In this document: positions 23,695 through 35,053 of the stretch, piece after piece | Position numbering within the stretch: the stretch's first letter is position 1 | How the letters are laid out: every line of letters begins with the position of its first letter | Assembly (NCBI RefSeq): GCF_016097555.1 | Contig: NC_054713.1 | Location: forward strand, 7,071,809 to 7,135,808 | DNA: 64,000 nt | Source of the DNA: Gigantopelta aegis | Lineage: Eukaryota; Mollusca; Gastropoda; Neomphalida; Peltospiridae | Reading direction: 5' to 3' | The notes under the pieces: model-generated | Told to the model about the DNA's origin: nothing | Databases searched by the model: none | Seen by the model: the letters and a program-made list of their open reading frames with translations, nothing else | Position numbers and translations under genes: made by a program

Positions 23695-23805
23695 AGCCCG
23701 AGTACTCTGACTGTAAGAGAGCTAGACGGACATTTGGACATAAATAGAGCGTATTTATGTCCAAATGTCCGTCTAGCTCTCTTACAGTCAGAGTACTCGG
23801 GCTAG
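23695..23805. mobile_element. Perfect hairpin, 52-bp stems and 7-base loop
   Basis: TAGCCCGAGTACTCTGACTG... at 23695-23746 is the exact inverse of 23754-23805, as read base by base. The loop is AGAGCGT. Its right end supplies the target-site copy TCGGGCTAG of the adjacent 9.1-kb element. It could be a separate small foldback element or a terminal part of that element. Confidence 0.85.
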
Positions 23806-23806
23806 T

Positions 23807-23945
23807 AATCTCGATTGAGATTCAAAACTTCTACTGGCGTCGTTTGAATCTCGACGGCGAGTAAATAAATCAGCACTGGAAATTTTACAGGACGGATTCT
23901 GACACTAATATCGTAAAAATCCTAACACCTGTTGTCGGCAAATAT
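23807..23945 (+). repeat. Left terminal inverted repeat of the 9.1-kb element
   Basis: It is identical to the inverse of 32821-32928 over 108 bp. After an 8-bp difference the similarity resumes (TAAAAATCC, ACACCT, TTGTCGGCAA). Confidence 0.85.
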
Positions 23946-25035
23946 ATGTTCCTCCAACATGATCGTTTTTTTTACATACCTGACAATGTCAAGATTAGTA
24001 AATTTCCAAGCTTTTAATCCTTCTGATGTTCAAAGTGACTCCATTTTTTTTTTTAATGGCTGAATATCATCCTATTGTCTGTTCTAAAGATTGTTATTAT
24101 TATTGTGTACATTCCATCTTTATTGGCCGGAAATACTTAATCGTAGCCAGCAGGATGTAACATCTCGCGAAATGCGATTTAAAGCTACGCCCTTTTTCAT
24201 AAGCCACGCCCCATGACAGAAACGAGTCTGATGTGTTTCCACATGAAATAAACATAAATATGAACGAGTAGGCCTAATTACCTAGTAAATTATGTCAAAT
24301 ATAGATCTGTGTTATTGTAACGAGCATTTAATAAAATATTAAGTAATACAAATCAGATTTATAACTGAACGTTTTTCAATGTGTTTTTTTCTTCTAATCT
24401 GTACTTCCGGTGTTTTGACGTACCTACGTAGTCCGATACACCTGCCGTCAACTCAGCAACTGTGTTTATGACAGATGTATTGGACTACAAACAACGCTGT
24501 ATAGTTAATCGTTGGTAAACGTGACACAATATTAATAATACGTGAATAATATAATATATCGCATAGTTGTTGGTTTTTTTTTTTTTTGTTTGTTTTTTTT
24601 TGGGGGGGGGGGATTTAACGTCTGTATCAGATATGTAAACATGTAAACATGAATATATATACAGTATATGTAAAAATGAATATATAATCGTGGGTTAATT
24701 CATTATCTACCACCTACAGGTAAGGTGAGGGTTAAATGACCTAACAACTGACCTAACAATGTGGTACATGATATTTGGCTAATGTTAGGGCTTTAGATTG
24801 CACCAAAGCTGCACATGTGCTGGGGTAGATTTTGCAAAAATGATAAACTTCAGATTTCAATTTTATCAGGGTAGATTTTCCATTTTATATGTAATGTTAA
24901 TTTCAGCTAAATAAATGCCTTTTTATGCAGACACTGAAAATTAAATATGAATATGATGGATTAATCCATTATCTAAATTATCAGGGTATATTTACAATTT
25001 GTTATTTGTAATTTTCATTTTCTATTTTTGTAAAA

Positions 25036-25292
25036 GTGGGGCGGGATATAGCCCAGTGGATTAAGCATTCGCTTGATGTGAGGTAAGTCTGGGATCAATC
25101 CCTGTCGGTGGATCCATTGGGCTATTTTTCGTTCCAGCCAGTGCTCCACAACTGGTGTAACAAAGACCGTGGTATGTACTATCCTGTCTATGGGATGGTG
25201 CATATAAAAGATCCCCTCCTGTCTGACGCCATATAGCCAGAAATACAAATGTGTTGAGTGCATCGTTAAATAAAACATTTCCTTCCTTCCTT
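25036..25292 (+). repeat. SINE, head A / tail A, inside the left array
   Basis: It is flanked by the 13-bp duplication TATTTTTGTAAAA (25023-25035 and 25293-25305). The middle of the body and tail is deleted, so the head joins TGTCTGACGCCATAT early. Confidence 0.9.
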
Positions 25293-26147
25293 TATTTTTG
25301 TAAAAATATACCGGGTATGTGAATAACCTTACTGTATGTTTCCTATCCGTGCTAGGAATAGTTGTAGGAAAATGAGACACTTAAGAATCTAGTAGGCTGG
25401 ATTTTAGAGTACCTTAACCATCGACAGTACAAGATCATCCACTGAGGGTACTTTTTCCTTAATATGGTATATTAATTTATGTATTTGTTAGTTATTGTAT
25501 ATTTCAGCTAAGTAAACACTTTATGTAGACACTAATAATTAAATATGTATATCCATTATCTAACTAATAAGGGTAGATTTTCAAATTATAATAAGTTATT
25601 ATTTAGTTCTATTTTTATTATTACTATTTTTTAATATTTGTGAATAACCGTGATTTATGTTTACTATCAGTACTAGATAGTTCTAGGAAAATGAGACACT
25701 TAAGATTTCAATAGGGTGGATTTTATGGTACCGAACTACCGAGGGTACAAGATCATCTACCGAAGGTACTTTTCCCAAAATATGGTATATTAGTTTACTT
25801 ATTTGTTAGCTAATATATATTTCAGCTAAGTAAATACCTTCTTATATAAACACTAACAATTAAATATGTATATGATGGATTAATCCATTATCTAAATGAT
25901 CAAATTATAAGAAATAATAATTATTATTATTTTTATTATTATCATTATTATTTAAAAAAATATATGTGAATAACCTTACTGTATGTTTACTATCAGTGCT
26001 AGGGATAGTTTTAGGAAATTGAGACACTTAAGATTTCAATAGGGTGGATTTTACAGTACCTAACTACCGACGGTACAATATCATCCACCAAGTGTAGGCC
26101 TACTTTTTCCTTAATATGGTATATTAATTTATGTATTTGTTAGCTAT

Positions 26148-26392
26148 TGATTTCTCATTCCAGCACGACTGGCATATCAAAGGCTGTGGTATGTACTACC
26201 CTGTCTGTGGGATGGTGCATATAAAAGATCCCTTGCTGTTACTCGAAAAGAGTAGCCAATGAAGTGGCGACAGTGGGTTTCCTTTCTCTATATATCTGTG
26301 TGGTCCTTAACCATATGTCTGATGTCATATAACCGTAAATAAAATGTGTTGAGTGCATCGTTAAATAAAATATTTCCTTTCTTTGTTAGCTA
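26148..26392 (+). repeat. SINE body + tail A inside the left array
   Basis: The array motif TTTGTTAGCTATTG is present on both sides as a target duplication. The insertion is 5'-truncated at CTCATTCCAGCACGACTGG. Confidence 0.85.
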
Positions 26393-26894
26393 TTGTATAT
26401 TTTATCTAAGTAAACACCTTCTTATGTAGACACTAATAATTAAATATGTATATGGTGGATTAATCCAATATCCAAATGATAAGGGTAGATTTCCAAATTA
26501 TAAGAAATTACTATTATTTTTTTATTTTATTTTTTAATTTGAAAATATATATATATATATATGTGAATAACCTTACTGTATGTATTACTATCAGTGCTAG
26601 GGATAGTTCTAGGAAAATGAGACACTTAAGATTTTATAGTACCTAACTACCGGGTTTACAAGATCATCCACCGAGGGTACCTTTCCCAAAATATGGTATA
26701 TATTAATTTACTTGCTAGCTAATATATATTTCAGCTAAGTAAACACCTTCTTATATAGACACTAACAACTAAATAAGTATATGATGGATTAATCCATTAT
26801 CTAAATGATCAGGGTAGATTTCCATATTATAAGAAATTATTATTATTATTATTATTTTATTATTATAATAAAAAAAATAAAAATATGTGAATAG

Positions 26895-27305
26895 CCAAAT
26901 GCCAATTTGGTTTCAAAGTCTGCACAATTTGGTGCACATCAATAATCTACCAGGTGCCACCTGGGCACCCTTGAAGAAAAATCCAAGATGGCGGACAAAA
27001 TGGTGGCCAAATCAGGGAAATGTCTATAGCTTGCTTATAAATTGACAGATAAACAAAAATTATTGCATTTACCCTATGGTTTTAGGAGCCAAGGAGGACA
27101 ATGGTGCTATCAAAATTCAGATTTAACTAAATAGGTCATGTAATATGGTGGTCCAAATTGAGAAAATGACAATAACTTCCTTATTATTCGGTACTAAAAT
27201 GTAATTCTTGCATCTAACCCATAGTTTTAGGGGTCATGGAATACGATGAAAGTAGTTCAATTCTTCTATACAAGTTAATTTTAATTAATTCTAGATGCCA
27301 ACCAA
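26895..27305 (+). repeat. Inner arm of the 9.1-kb element, inverted at about 28350-29520
   Basis: CCAAGATGGCGGACAAAATG, GGTTTTAGGAGCCAAGGA and AAGGAGATGGAACTGTTAAA have diverged inverse counterparts (CATCTTG, GGCTCCTAAAACCATGG, AACAGTTCCACCTTCC). No frame is supported. Confidence 0.6.
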
Positions 27306-27439
27306 TACAGGCAATGTACCTAAGGAGATGGAACTGTTAAAAATAAAGTGCCACTGTATATTTGTAAAATGATTAACACAGTCATTGAAAAAACTTGTGG
27401 GTTTAAGATAATCAATTAATAATAATAAACTAATTCAAA

Positions 27440-27692
27440 GAAGTTTGTGTTGTTTAACGACACCACTAGAGCACATTGATTAATTAATCATAGGCTACTG
27501 GATGTCAAACATTTGGTAATTCTGACTCGTATAATCATCAAAGGAAATCCGCTACATTTTTCTTGATGCAGCAAGGGATATTTTATATGCACTTTCCTAC
27601 AGACAGGAAAGCACATACCATGGACTTTGACTAGTTGTGGTGCACTGGTTGAAATGAGAAAGAACCCAATCAGTTGAATGGATTGACAGATG
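27440..27692 (-). repeat. SINE, head C body / tail B, in the loop
   Basis: It is a reverse-complement C-type copy. The B tail begins at GTTTGTGTTGTTTAACGACA, and the body ends at ATTCAACTGATTGGG with the head mostly absent. Confidence 0.75.
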
Positions 27693-28019
27693 TAAAATGC
27701 ATTGTAACATTATTTTACAATGACCTTTTCTTGGCCAATAGAATGTAAAACCTTTGGTAGTGTTGTGCGTGGTGTAGTATGCATGATGTAATTTTGTTAA
27801 TTTGCAATGTAATATTATTTTAGGTGGCCTAGTACTTGCTTTTTATTCCCAGTGTTAAATACCATTATTGTAAAAATAAAAATAAAAAACCAGACCAGCT
27901 AAAACAGAATTCCATTGCAAACTGGCAAAACTCTATCATGCTCACTAAACAACACACACAGTACCCGAGAGAAAAAACAAAAAACAATAAAGGGTCACTT
28001 TAATATAGTGTTTCATTAT
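27693..28019. other. Loop segment of the 9.1-kb element
   Basis: This is an AT-rich single-copy stretch between two SINEs. No transposase or other gene is seen. Confidence 0.4.
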
Positions 28020-28293
28020 TCATTTCATTTCAACTTATTTTCGTGCTTATATCCAATTAAGGTTCAAGCACGCTGTCCTGGACACACACCTCAACTATCT
28101 GGGCTGTCTGTCTAGGACAGTGGGTTAGTTGTTAGTTGGTTAGTGGTTAGTGAGAGAGAAGAGGGTGTAGTGGCCTTACACCTACCCATTGAGCCCTTAA
28201 GAACTCGCTCTGGGTTGAAGCCGGTACCGGGCTGCGAACCCTGTACCTACCAGCCTGTAGTCCGATGGCTTAACCACTACGCCACCGAGGCCA
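28020..28293 (-). repeat. SINE, head D-like / tail E
   Basis: The reverse complement has the head (GGCCTCGGTGGCGTAGTGG, box B GGTTCGCAGCCCGG), CTCAATGGGTAGGTGTAAGG, the AACTAACAACTAACCCACTG stretch, and the 3' end AATAAGTTGAAATGAAATG. Confidence 0.85.
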
Positions 28294-28605
28294 GTTTTTC
28301 ATTATTACATGTAGGTCATCCTCGTTAAACCAACAAGTCTTTTGTGTGACTGTTACTTTTAACAGTTCCACCTTCCTCGGTTCATTACTTATATTGGTGG
28401 TCATCTTGAAATAATTAAAATTAACAGGTATATAAGAACTGAACTACTTTCATTGTGTTCATTGATCCCTAAAACCATGGGTTAAATGCAAGAATTACTT
28501 TTCTGTATCAAACAATAAGCAATTTATTGCCATTTTCTCCATTTGAACCACCATATTGGCAACCATCTTGTATTCAGGTGACCCATTTATGAAATCTGAA
28601 TTATG

Positions 28606-28903
28606 AAGGAAGGAAATGTTTTTTTTTTTAATGACACACTCAACACATTTTATTTACGCTTATGTGGCGTGAGACATATGGTTAAGGACCACACAGATAC
28701 TGAGAGAAAAAACCCGCTGTCGCCACTTCATTAGCAGCAAGGGATCTTGTATGTGTACCATCCCACAGACAGAATAGTACATACCCCGGCCTTTGTTACA
28801 CCAGATGTAGAGCACTGGCTGGAACGAGAACGAGCCCAGTGGGTCCACCGATGAGGATTGATCCTAGACCGACCGCGTATCAGGTGAACGCATTACCCGC
28901 CCT
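28606..28903 (-). repeat. SINE, head A / tail A
   Basis: The duplication TGAATTATGA lies at 28599-28608 and just after 28903. The copy is near full length, with the head degraded at its 5' end. Confidence 0.85.
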
Positions 28904-29529
28904 CATGAATTATGATGGCACCAGTGTCTTTCCTGGCTCCTAAAACCATGGAGTAGATATACAAATTGTTGTTCTTTGTTTTCTGATTTGCACTGTTGAA
29001 ATAGACCAACAAGGTCACCTATTGCATAAATAGTCTCGATATTTTTAGAATTTGTATGCTCCCAAATAACGCTATAAAAGGCGAAGTGTAATTGGTCGAT
29101 ATTTAAATTGTTATTTATAGATGAAATGTCACCTGGACATGAGAGTCCACGCAATGCTGTTAGATCTACAGGCGGACCCAGCAGAGCTAATTTTAATCAG
29201 ATTGGCAAAATAGCATGTGGACGGCTACCATCTTTGATTTCAAGATGGCAGCTACAATTTGCAAACACTTCTGTCACCACTGGATTCCTAGTCCCCTAAA
29301 CTGTGGGTATAGGCATTTCATCTCTCTCGATATGTGTATTAGTTAAGGAGATATTAAACAAAACAGGTCCACAATGGTGGCCATCTTGGATTTCAAGATG
29401 GCATCCACACAGGGTGCAATTTCCAGTGGGCCCTGGACTAAATATCCTTGTATTGGGTTACTCTAACCATTTGCCAATGTTCATGCGTTCACAGAAAAGT
29501 GCACAATTGATCAGCTAAGTCGCTCCACT

Positions 29530-30710
29530 ACAAGCATGGATAGTAAACATACTGTAAGGTTATTCACATATATTTGATTACAAAATAAAAACATTACATA
29601 TAATTTAGACATCTACACTGATCATTTAGATAATGGATTAACCTATCACATATAGTGTCTACATAAGAAGGTGTTTACGTAGCTGAAATATACATTAGCC
29701 AACATATGTGTAATGTAATATAACATATTAAAGGAAAACTACCCTCGGTTGATGATATCCATGTACCTTCGGTAGTTAAGTATGGTAAAATCCACTTTTT
29801 TTAAATTTTAAGAGACATCTTTTCTGAAAACCACTCCTGATATGGATAGTAAATATGCAGTAAGATTATTGACATCTTGTTACAAAAAAACAACAAAAAA
29901 ACAAAACAAAAAAAATTCCAACTTTCACACATGGAAAGAATATCTACCCTGATCAGTTAAATAATAGATTAAGCCATCACATTCATATTGAATTGTCATG
30001 TCTACATGAGAAGGTGTTTACGTAGCTGAAATATACATTAGCCAACATATGTGTAATGTAATATAACATATTAAAGGAAAACTACCCTCGGTGGATGATA
30101 TCCATGTACCCTCGGTAGTTAAGTATGGTAAAATCCACGTTTTTGATATTTTAAGAGTCTCCTTTTCTGAAAACCACTCCTGACATGGATAGTGAATATG
30201 CAGTAAGATTATTCACATCTTGTTACAAAAAAAAAAAAAAATTATAATAAAAATAAATAAATATATATATCAAACTTTCACACATGGAAAGAAAATCTAC
30301 CCTGATCAATTAGATAATGGATGATTAAGCCATCATGTTCATATTAAATTATCATGTCTACATTAGAAGGTGTTTACTTAGCTGAAATATACATTAGCCA
30401 ACATATATGCAATGCAATATACCATATTAAAGGGAAAGTACCCTCGGTGGATGATATTCATGTAACCTCGGTAGTTAAGTACCATAAAATCCACCCTTTT
30501 GAAATGTTACGTGTCTGTTTTTCTGAAAACTACCACTGACATTGGTAGTAAACATACAGTAAGATTATTCACATCTACTTAAAAAAAATAATATAATTTT
30601 AATGGAAATGTAAATGCACATATGTAATAAAATGGAAATCTACCCTGATCAGTTAGATAGTTGATGAATAATTCATATTCATATTTAATTTTCAGTGTCT
30701 AAATAAATTG
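29530..30710 (-). repeat. Right array of the tandem repeat, inverted relative to the left array
   Basis: The inverse marker (ACAGTAAGATTATTCACAT-like) recurs near 29550, 29850, 30195 and 30550, with spacing of about 300-355 bp. CTACCCTCGGT-like, GATGATATCCATGTACC and GAAGGTGTTTACGTAGCTG are shared by the units. With the left array it makes a large imperfect inverted repeat. Confidence 0.75.
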
Positions 30711-30713
30711 GAG

Positions 30714-30982
30714 GGGCCGGACGTAGCCCACTGGTAAAGCATGGTCGGTCTAGGATCGATCCATTTTGATTGGACCATTGTGCTATTTCGTATTACAGCC
30801 AGTGCACCACAACTGGTACATGTATATCAAAAGCCGTGGTATGGTGCATATAAAAGATTACCTGCTACTAATGAAAAAAATATAGTGGGTTTCCTCTCTA
30901 ACACTATATGTCAGAATTACCAAATGTTTGACATCCAATGAATAAATGTGCTCTAGTGGTGTCGTTAAACAAAACAAAAACC
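30714..30982 (+). repeat. SINE, head A / tail B
   Basis: The head GGGGCCGGACGTAGCCCAC and box B GGTCTAGGATCGATCC are recognisable. The B tail ends GTGTCGTTAAACAAAAC. Confidence 0.85.
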
Positions 30983-31022
30983 AGTGTTTACTTATACATA
31001 TGTATTTTCACACACGCACACA

Positions 31023-31268
31023 TTTATTTCAACTTATTTCCGTGCTTATATCCAATTAAGGTTCAAGCAAGCTGTCTTGGGCACACACCTCAGCTATCTG
31101 GGCTGTCTATCCAGGACAGTGGGTTAGTTGTTAGTTGGTTAGTGGTTAGAGAGAGAGAAGAGGGTGTAGTAGCCTTACATTGAGTCCTTAAGAACTTGCT
31201 CTGGGCTGCGAACCCTGTACCTACCAGCCTGTAGTCCGATGGCTTAACCACTGCGCCACCGAGGCCGG
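31023..31268 (-). repeat. SINE, head D-like / tail E
   Basis: It is nearly identical to 28020-28293 but with a shortened middle of the head-body junction. Confidence 0.85.
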
Positions 31269-31271
31269 TTA

Positions 31272-31292
31272 GACACACACACACACACACAC

Positions 31293-31352
<60 letters not shown>

Positions 31353-31400
31353 ACGCACGTATGTATGTGTGTATGTATGTATGTATGTATGTATGTATAT
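31272..31400. repeat. (CA)n and (GTAT)n microsatellites
   Basis: About 35 CA units are followed by GTATGTAT units, directly after the SINE head. Confidence 0.95.
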
Positions 31401-32320
31401 TAAAGGTAAATGAACCTTCAGTGGTACTTTATTCAAATCTATTTAATAAAAATCATACTTTAAAAAATAAAGAAACAGAAATCTACTCTGATCACTTAGA
31501 TAATTGATTAATTTTGTGTCTACAAAAGTAGATTTTTACTTTGAGGAAATAGACATTAGCCAAGAAGTGTGTAATTTGTTAACTACATCAGTGGATGACT
31601 TCATGTGTAGGCCTACTTGGTAGTGAGATAATGTATTTATAATCCAACCTACTAAAATCTTAAATTTATAATTTTCCAAAAACCTACCGTAACTACTGTT
31701 GTGTTGTTGTTATTATTTTTATTTAGGACAATTGTTATTACAAATAATTATAATTAAAAGTAGTGGACAACATTTTTCTAATCGGTTTGACCTGTACTCA
31801 TTTATACAGTAATTATTTTAAATGATATATTCTGTAGTTGTTGAATGATTTTTTATTGTTGTTGTTTGTTTATTTGTTTATGAAATTACGTTGTACAGAC
31901 ATGCATTACAATTTTGACGTTTAGATAACCGTAACCACTGGTGTAAATTCATCAAAATATCGGCGGGATTATCCCACAGAAGAAGAGCAGGAAAACAACA
32001 AACATCGACATAGATATACGCTACGTAACATTCAATTACACAATTTATTAACCACACTGTATATTATTAAATACTTGTTACATTAATATCTACAGTTGGA
32101 ATAATTTATATATATACACCAGGACATTACTCGAAATCGTAAAATCTCGATGTCGATCAACCGTTTGCTCATGAATATTCAGTAGACTCTCACTGGCTGA
32201 CGACTCCCTGAGTGTCTACGATTTAGTCTCTCCCTTTATTGGCGGTCCATTTTTTCTAGTGAAATTGTATGTTTTGACTTGCATCTTATATGAGTCACTT
32301 TGCATTAATGCTAAACATTA
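31401..32320. other. Diverged right-arm sequence, no gene
   Basis: Weak traces of the array unit occur up to about 31690 (GATCACTTAGATAATTGATT). The rest to 32320 is AT-rich and shows no supported feature. Confidence 0.4.
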
Positions 32321-32454
32321 AATAAATTTATATAAATAACTGGAAAAAAAAAAATATATATATATATATATAGCCATTTATTAGTAGTTGGACTATCACA
32401 TAGTGAAAATATATACAATTAAAAGCACACATTTTTATTACATTTTTATATATT

Positions 32455-32512
<58 letters not shown>

Positions 32513-32789
32513 CGCACACAAATATGAACAAGGCTAAACATGTGTTTTTTATGGGACAAAGAAATAGATATTATCAGACACCAATAATACAAATAAAAAT
32601 ATTAACATGTATAATACATGTATCAAAATGTAACTGAAACTTAGTTTTTAAAAATACATGGGTTACACCCAACAGCCTCAGCTACACCACCCCACCCCAT
32701 ACATCTCTCCCTCTCCCCCCCCCCCCCCCCCCCACCCCCATTGCTATAAATGCATATAAACACCAATAATGCAAATAAAAAAAATTGCC

Positions 32790-32928
32790 GACAAGAGGTG
32801 TTTGGATTTTTACGAACGTTCGATATTAGTGTCAGAATCCGTCCTGTAAAATTTCCAGTGCTGATTTATTTACTCGCCGTCGAGATTCAAACGACGCCAG
32901 TAGAAGTTTTGAATCTCAATCGAGATTA
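32790..32928 (-). repeat. Right terminal inverted repeat of the 9.1-kb element
   Basis: It is the inverse of 23807-23945, with the outer 108 bp identical, and is followed directly by the target copy TCGGGCTAG. Confidence 0.85.
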
Positions 32929-33042
32929 TCGGGCTAGTACCCTGTATGTTTAATTTGTAAAATGTGAAATGTAATGAGAGCCTGTTCTAAATCCAAATAT
33001 AGATAACGAAGACGACAAAACGAATTATAACAACTATTAGCT

Positions 33043-33180
33043 GTGTGTGTGTGTATGTCTGTCTGTCTCTGTGTACGCATGTGTGTGTGTGTGTCTCTCT
33101 CTCTCTCTTCCTCCATCCCTCCCTCCCCCCTCTCTCTTTTTCTCTATGTGCGCGTGTGTGCGTGTGAGTGTGCACAATTC
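33043..33180. repeat. GT/CT-rich compound microsatellite
   Basis: GTGT, CTCT, CCTC and GTGC units alternate. The sequence just before it (AACGAAGACGACAAAACG) matches 41790-41810, the other copy of the segmental duplication. Confidence 0.9.
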
Positions 33181-33375
33181 AGGCGCAATATCTGGAGCGG
33201 GGTGAGGTGGGGTGGCGGGTCACGATATCTTTTGGAGGGGCCACAGTCAAATTATTTTCTTTATTTATATAGAATAGGACAAACAAACATACATTTTCGC
33301 CCTTGAAGGGGTGAGGTGGGTGAGGTTGCTTCTGGTCACTAATTTAGTTTATTTAATCATTTATTTACATGCCCA

Positions 33376-33404
33376 AACCGGCCTCGGTGGCGTCGTGGTA
33401 CTAT
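33376..33404 (+). repeat. SINE head D fragment
   Basis: CCGGCCTCGGTGGCGTCGTG, as in the complete copy at 33531, is present without body or tail. This may be a hybrid or an aborted insertion. Confidence 0.55.
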
Positions 33405-33530
33405 TTAAGAGATTTAATCAATATTTTTTAATAGCAACCGTCATTTTTGCTGAAAATTGCAGTTTCAACCTCTGGTATATACTGCATAACAAAAGTATAA
33501 TAAATGAAAGCGTATTTAATTATTGTCAGA

Positions 33531-33916
33531 CCGGCCTCGGTGGCGTCGTGGCAGGCCATCGGTCTACAGGCTGGTAGGTACTGGGTTCGAATCCCAGTCG
33601 AGGCGTGGAATTTTTAATCCAGATACTGACTCCAAACCCTGAGTGAGTGCACCGCAAGGCTCAATGGGTAGGTGTAAACCACTTGCACCGACCAGTGATC
33701 CATAACTGGTTCAACAAAGGCCATGGTTTGTGCTATCCTGCCTGTGGGAAGCGCAAATAAAAGATCCCTTGCTGCCTGTCGTAAAAGAGTAGCCTATGTG
33801 GCGACAGCGGGTTTCCTCTAAAAATGTCTGTGTGGTCCTTAACCATATGTCTGACGCCATATAACCGTAAATAAAATGTGTTGAGTGCGTCGTTAAATAA
33901 AACACTTCTTTCTTTC
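33531..33916 (+). repeat. SINE, head D / tail A
   Basis: The head GGCCTCGGTGGCGTCGTGG with box B GGGTTCGAATCCCAG (a very good tRNA box) is joined by a linker (CACCGACCAGTGATCC) to a body close to that of head-A SINEs. The same A tail and TTTC units follow. It shows that the tail moves between heads. Confidence 0.9.
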
Positions 33917-34107
33917 TTTTAATTATTGTTGTTGGTGGTGTGGGTTGTTTGTTGGTGGATTGGTGGATTGTGTGTGGGTGATTGGAAGGTTTCTTCGTTT
34001 TGATTGTTTTGTTTTTGTTTTGGTGCCTTGGGAAACAATAGATGCGATGTGGATAGGTAGGGGTGAGTGGGGTGTGGGGTTGGGTTTGTCCCTATACAAT
34101 ACCAAAA

Positions 34108-34262
34108 AGTGCCATTAATGATGTTTTGGTAGTCATGATTGCTCGAATGGATCACTATTACTGCCCGTGCTTATACAGTTTTGTCTTAAGACGCGCTAAA
34201 GTCCCAGATTCTATTATTAAGTCGTTGGTCTACGTGCTACGAATAATCAAACGATAAATGTG
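34108..34262 (+). repeat. Dispersed repeat R3, flush with a (CT)n tract
   Basis: GATTGCTCGAATGGATCAC, GCTAAAGTCCCAGATTC and AATAATCAAACGATAAA recur at 51738-51870 and, split by two insertions, at 57920-58590. In all three the repeat runs straight into CT units. Confidence 0.7.
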
Positions 34263-34264
34263 GT

Positions 34265-34266
<2 letters not shown>

Positions 34267-34324
<58 letters not shown>

Positions 34325-34803
34325 CTCTCTCTCTCCTCTCTCTCGTCTCTCTCTTTGCTCTCCTCTCTGCCTCTTCTCTCTCTTCTGTCTGCTGTTTCTC
34401 TTTGCCTCTTTCTGTCTATCTGTTCGCTCTCTCTGTCTCTCTCTCTCGGTCTCTCTCTGTCTGTCTGTCTCTCTCCTCTCTGTCGTCTGTCTCTCTCCTC
34501 TCCTATCTGTCTCTCTCTCTCTCTCTGTCTCTCAGTCTGTCTCTCTGCCTCTGTCATATCTGTCTCTCTCTCTCTTCCTCTCTCTCTCTCTCTGTCCTCT
34601 CTGTCTCCCCGCCAGTGTTGCTTTTGCTGTCTCTTTGCCTCTCTCTTTCTGTCTCCGTTCTCTCACTGCCTCTAGCTTTCTCTCTCTCCTCCTCCTCCCT
34701 CTCCTCTCTCTCTCTCCTCTCTCTCTCTCCCCTACTCTCCTCTCCCTCTCTCCCATCCTCTCTCTCTCTCTCTCTCTCTCTCCTCTCTCTCTCATTCTCT
34801 CTC

Positions 34804-34876
<73 letters not shown>
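34267..34876. repeat. (CT)n-dominated compound microsatellite, 0.6 kb
   Basis: This is the longest CT-type tract here, with GT, CCT, GCCT and TCTGT interruptions. The frames through it are Ser/Leu or Arg/Glu runs. Confidence 0.95.
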
Positions 34877-34879
34877 CAC

Positions 34880-35053
34880 TAAACCGACCACTTGCGCATT
34901 ATCGCGTTTCCTTTTAAAACAGTCCCCGATAAGATGGTTATCCTTTTTACAGTAACTGCAATGTGGACGAAAAGTTCGTGCATTGGCTGATAATGCAGGT
35001 CTATCCTTACTTTGCCCACGGATAATAGTATTTGCAGAAATAGTCAATGTCAC
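34880..35053 (-). pseudogene. Gag zinc-knuckle remnant
   Basis: The minus strand encodes CSYCKKDNHLIGDC, which fits the CX2CX4HX4C nucleocapsid knuckle of retroelement Gag, followed by a basic FKRKRD. Only this short fossil piece of an LTR-type element is recognised, next to the CT tract and an R1 repeat. Confidence 0.5.

Larger units (their letters stand above)
24890..26890 (+). repeat. Left array of a roughly 324-bp tandem repeat
   Basis: The marker GTGAATAACCTTACTGTATG-like recurs at about 25319, 25641, 25967 and 26563, with an altered form at 26886. Spacing is 322-326 bp apart from the interval holding a SINE. Each unit holds GGGATAGTTCTAGGAAAATG, TGAGACACTTAAGATTT, ACCTAACTACCGAGGGTAC and TGATGGATTAATCCATTATC. 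Confidence 0.8.
23807..32928. mobile_element. 9.1-kb foldback / long-TIR DNA element, non-autonomous
   Basis: The ends are TAATCTCGATTGAG and CTCAATCGAGATTA, with the first 108 bp identical in inverted orientation. Similarity continues to GTTGTCGGCAA, giving TIRs of about 135-145 bp. TCGGGCTAG flanks both sides (23798-23806 and 32929-32937), a 9-bp duplication. Inside are inverted arrays of a roughly 324-bp unit and a central part with inverted AAGATGG-type repeats. I find no transposase frame. A 9-bp duplication with long TIRs is typical of Mutator-like elements, but that assignment is inference. SINEs have inserted inside it. Confidence 0.75.
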
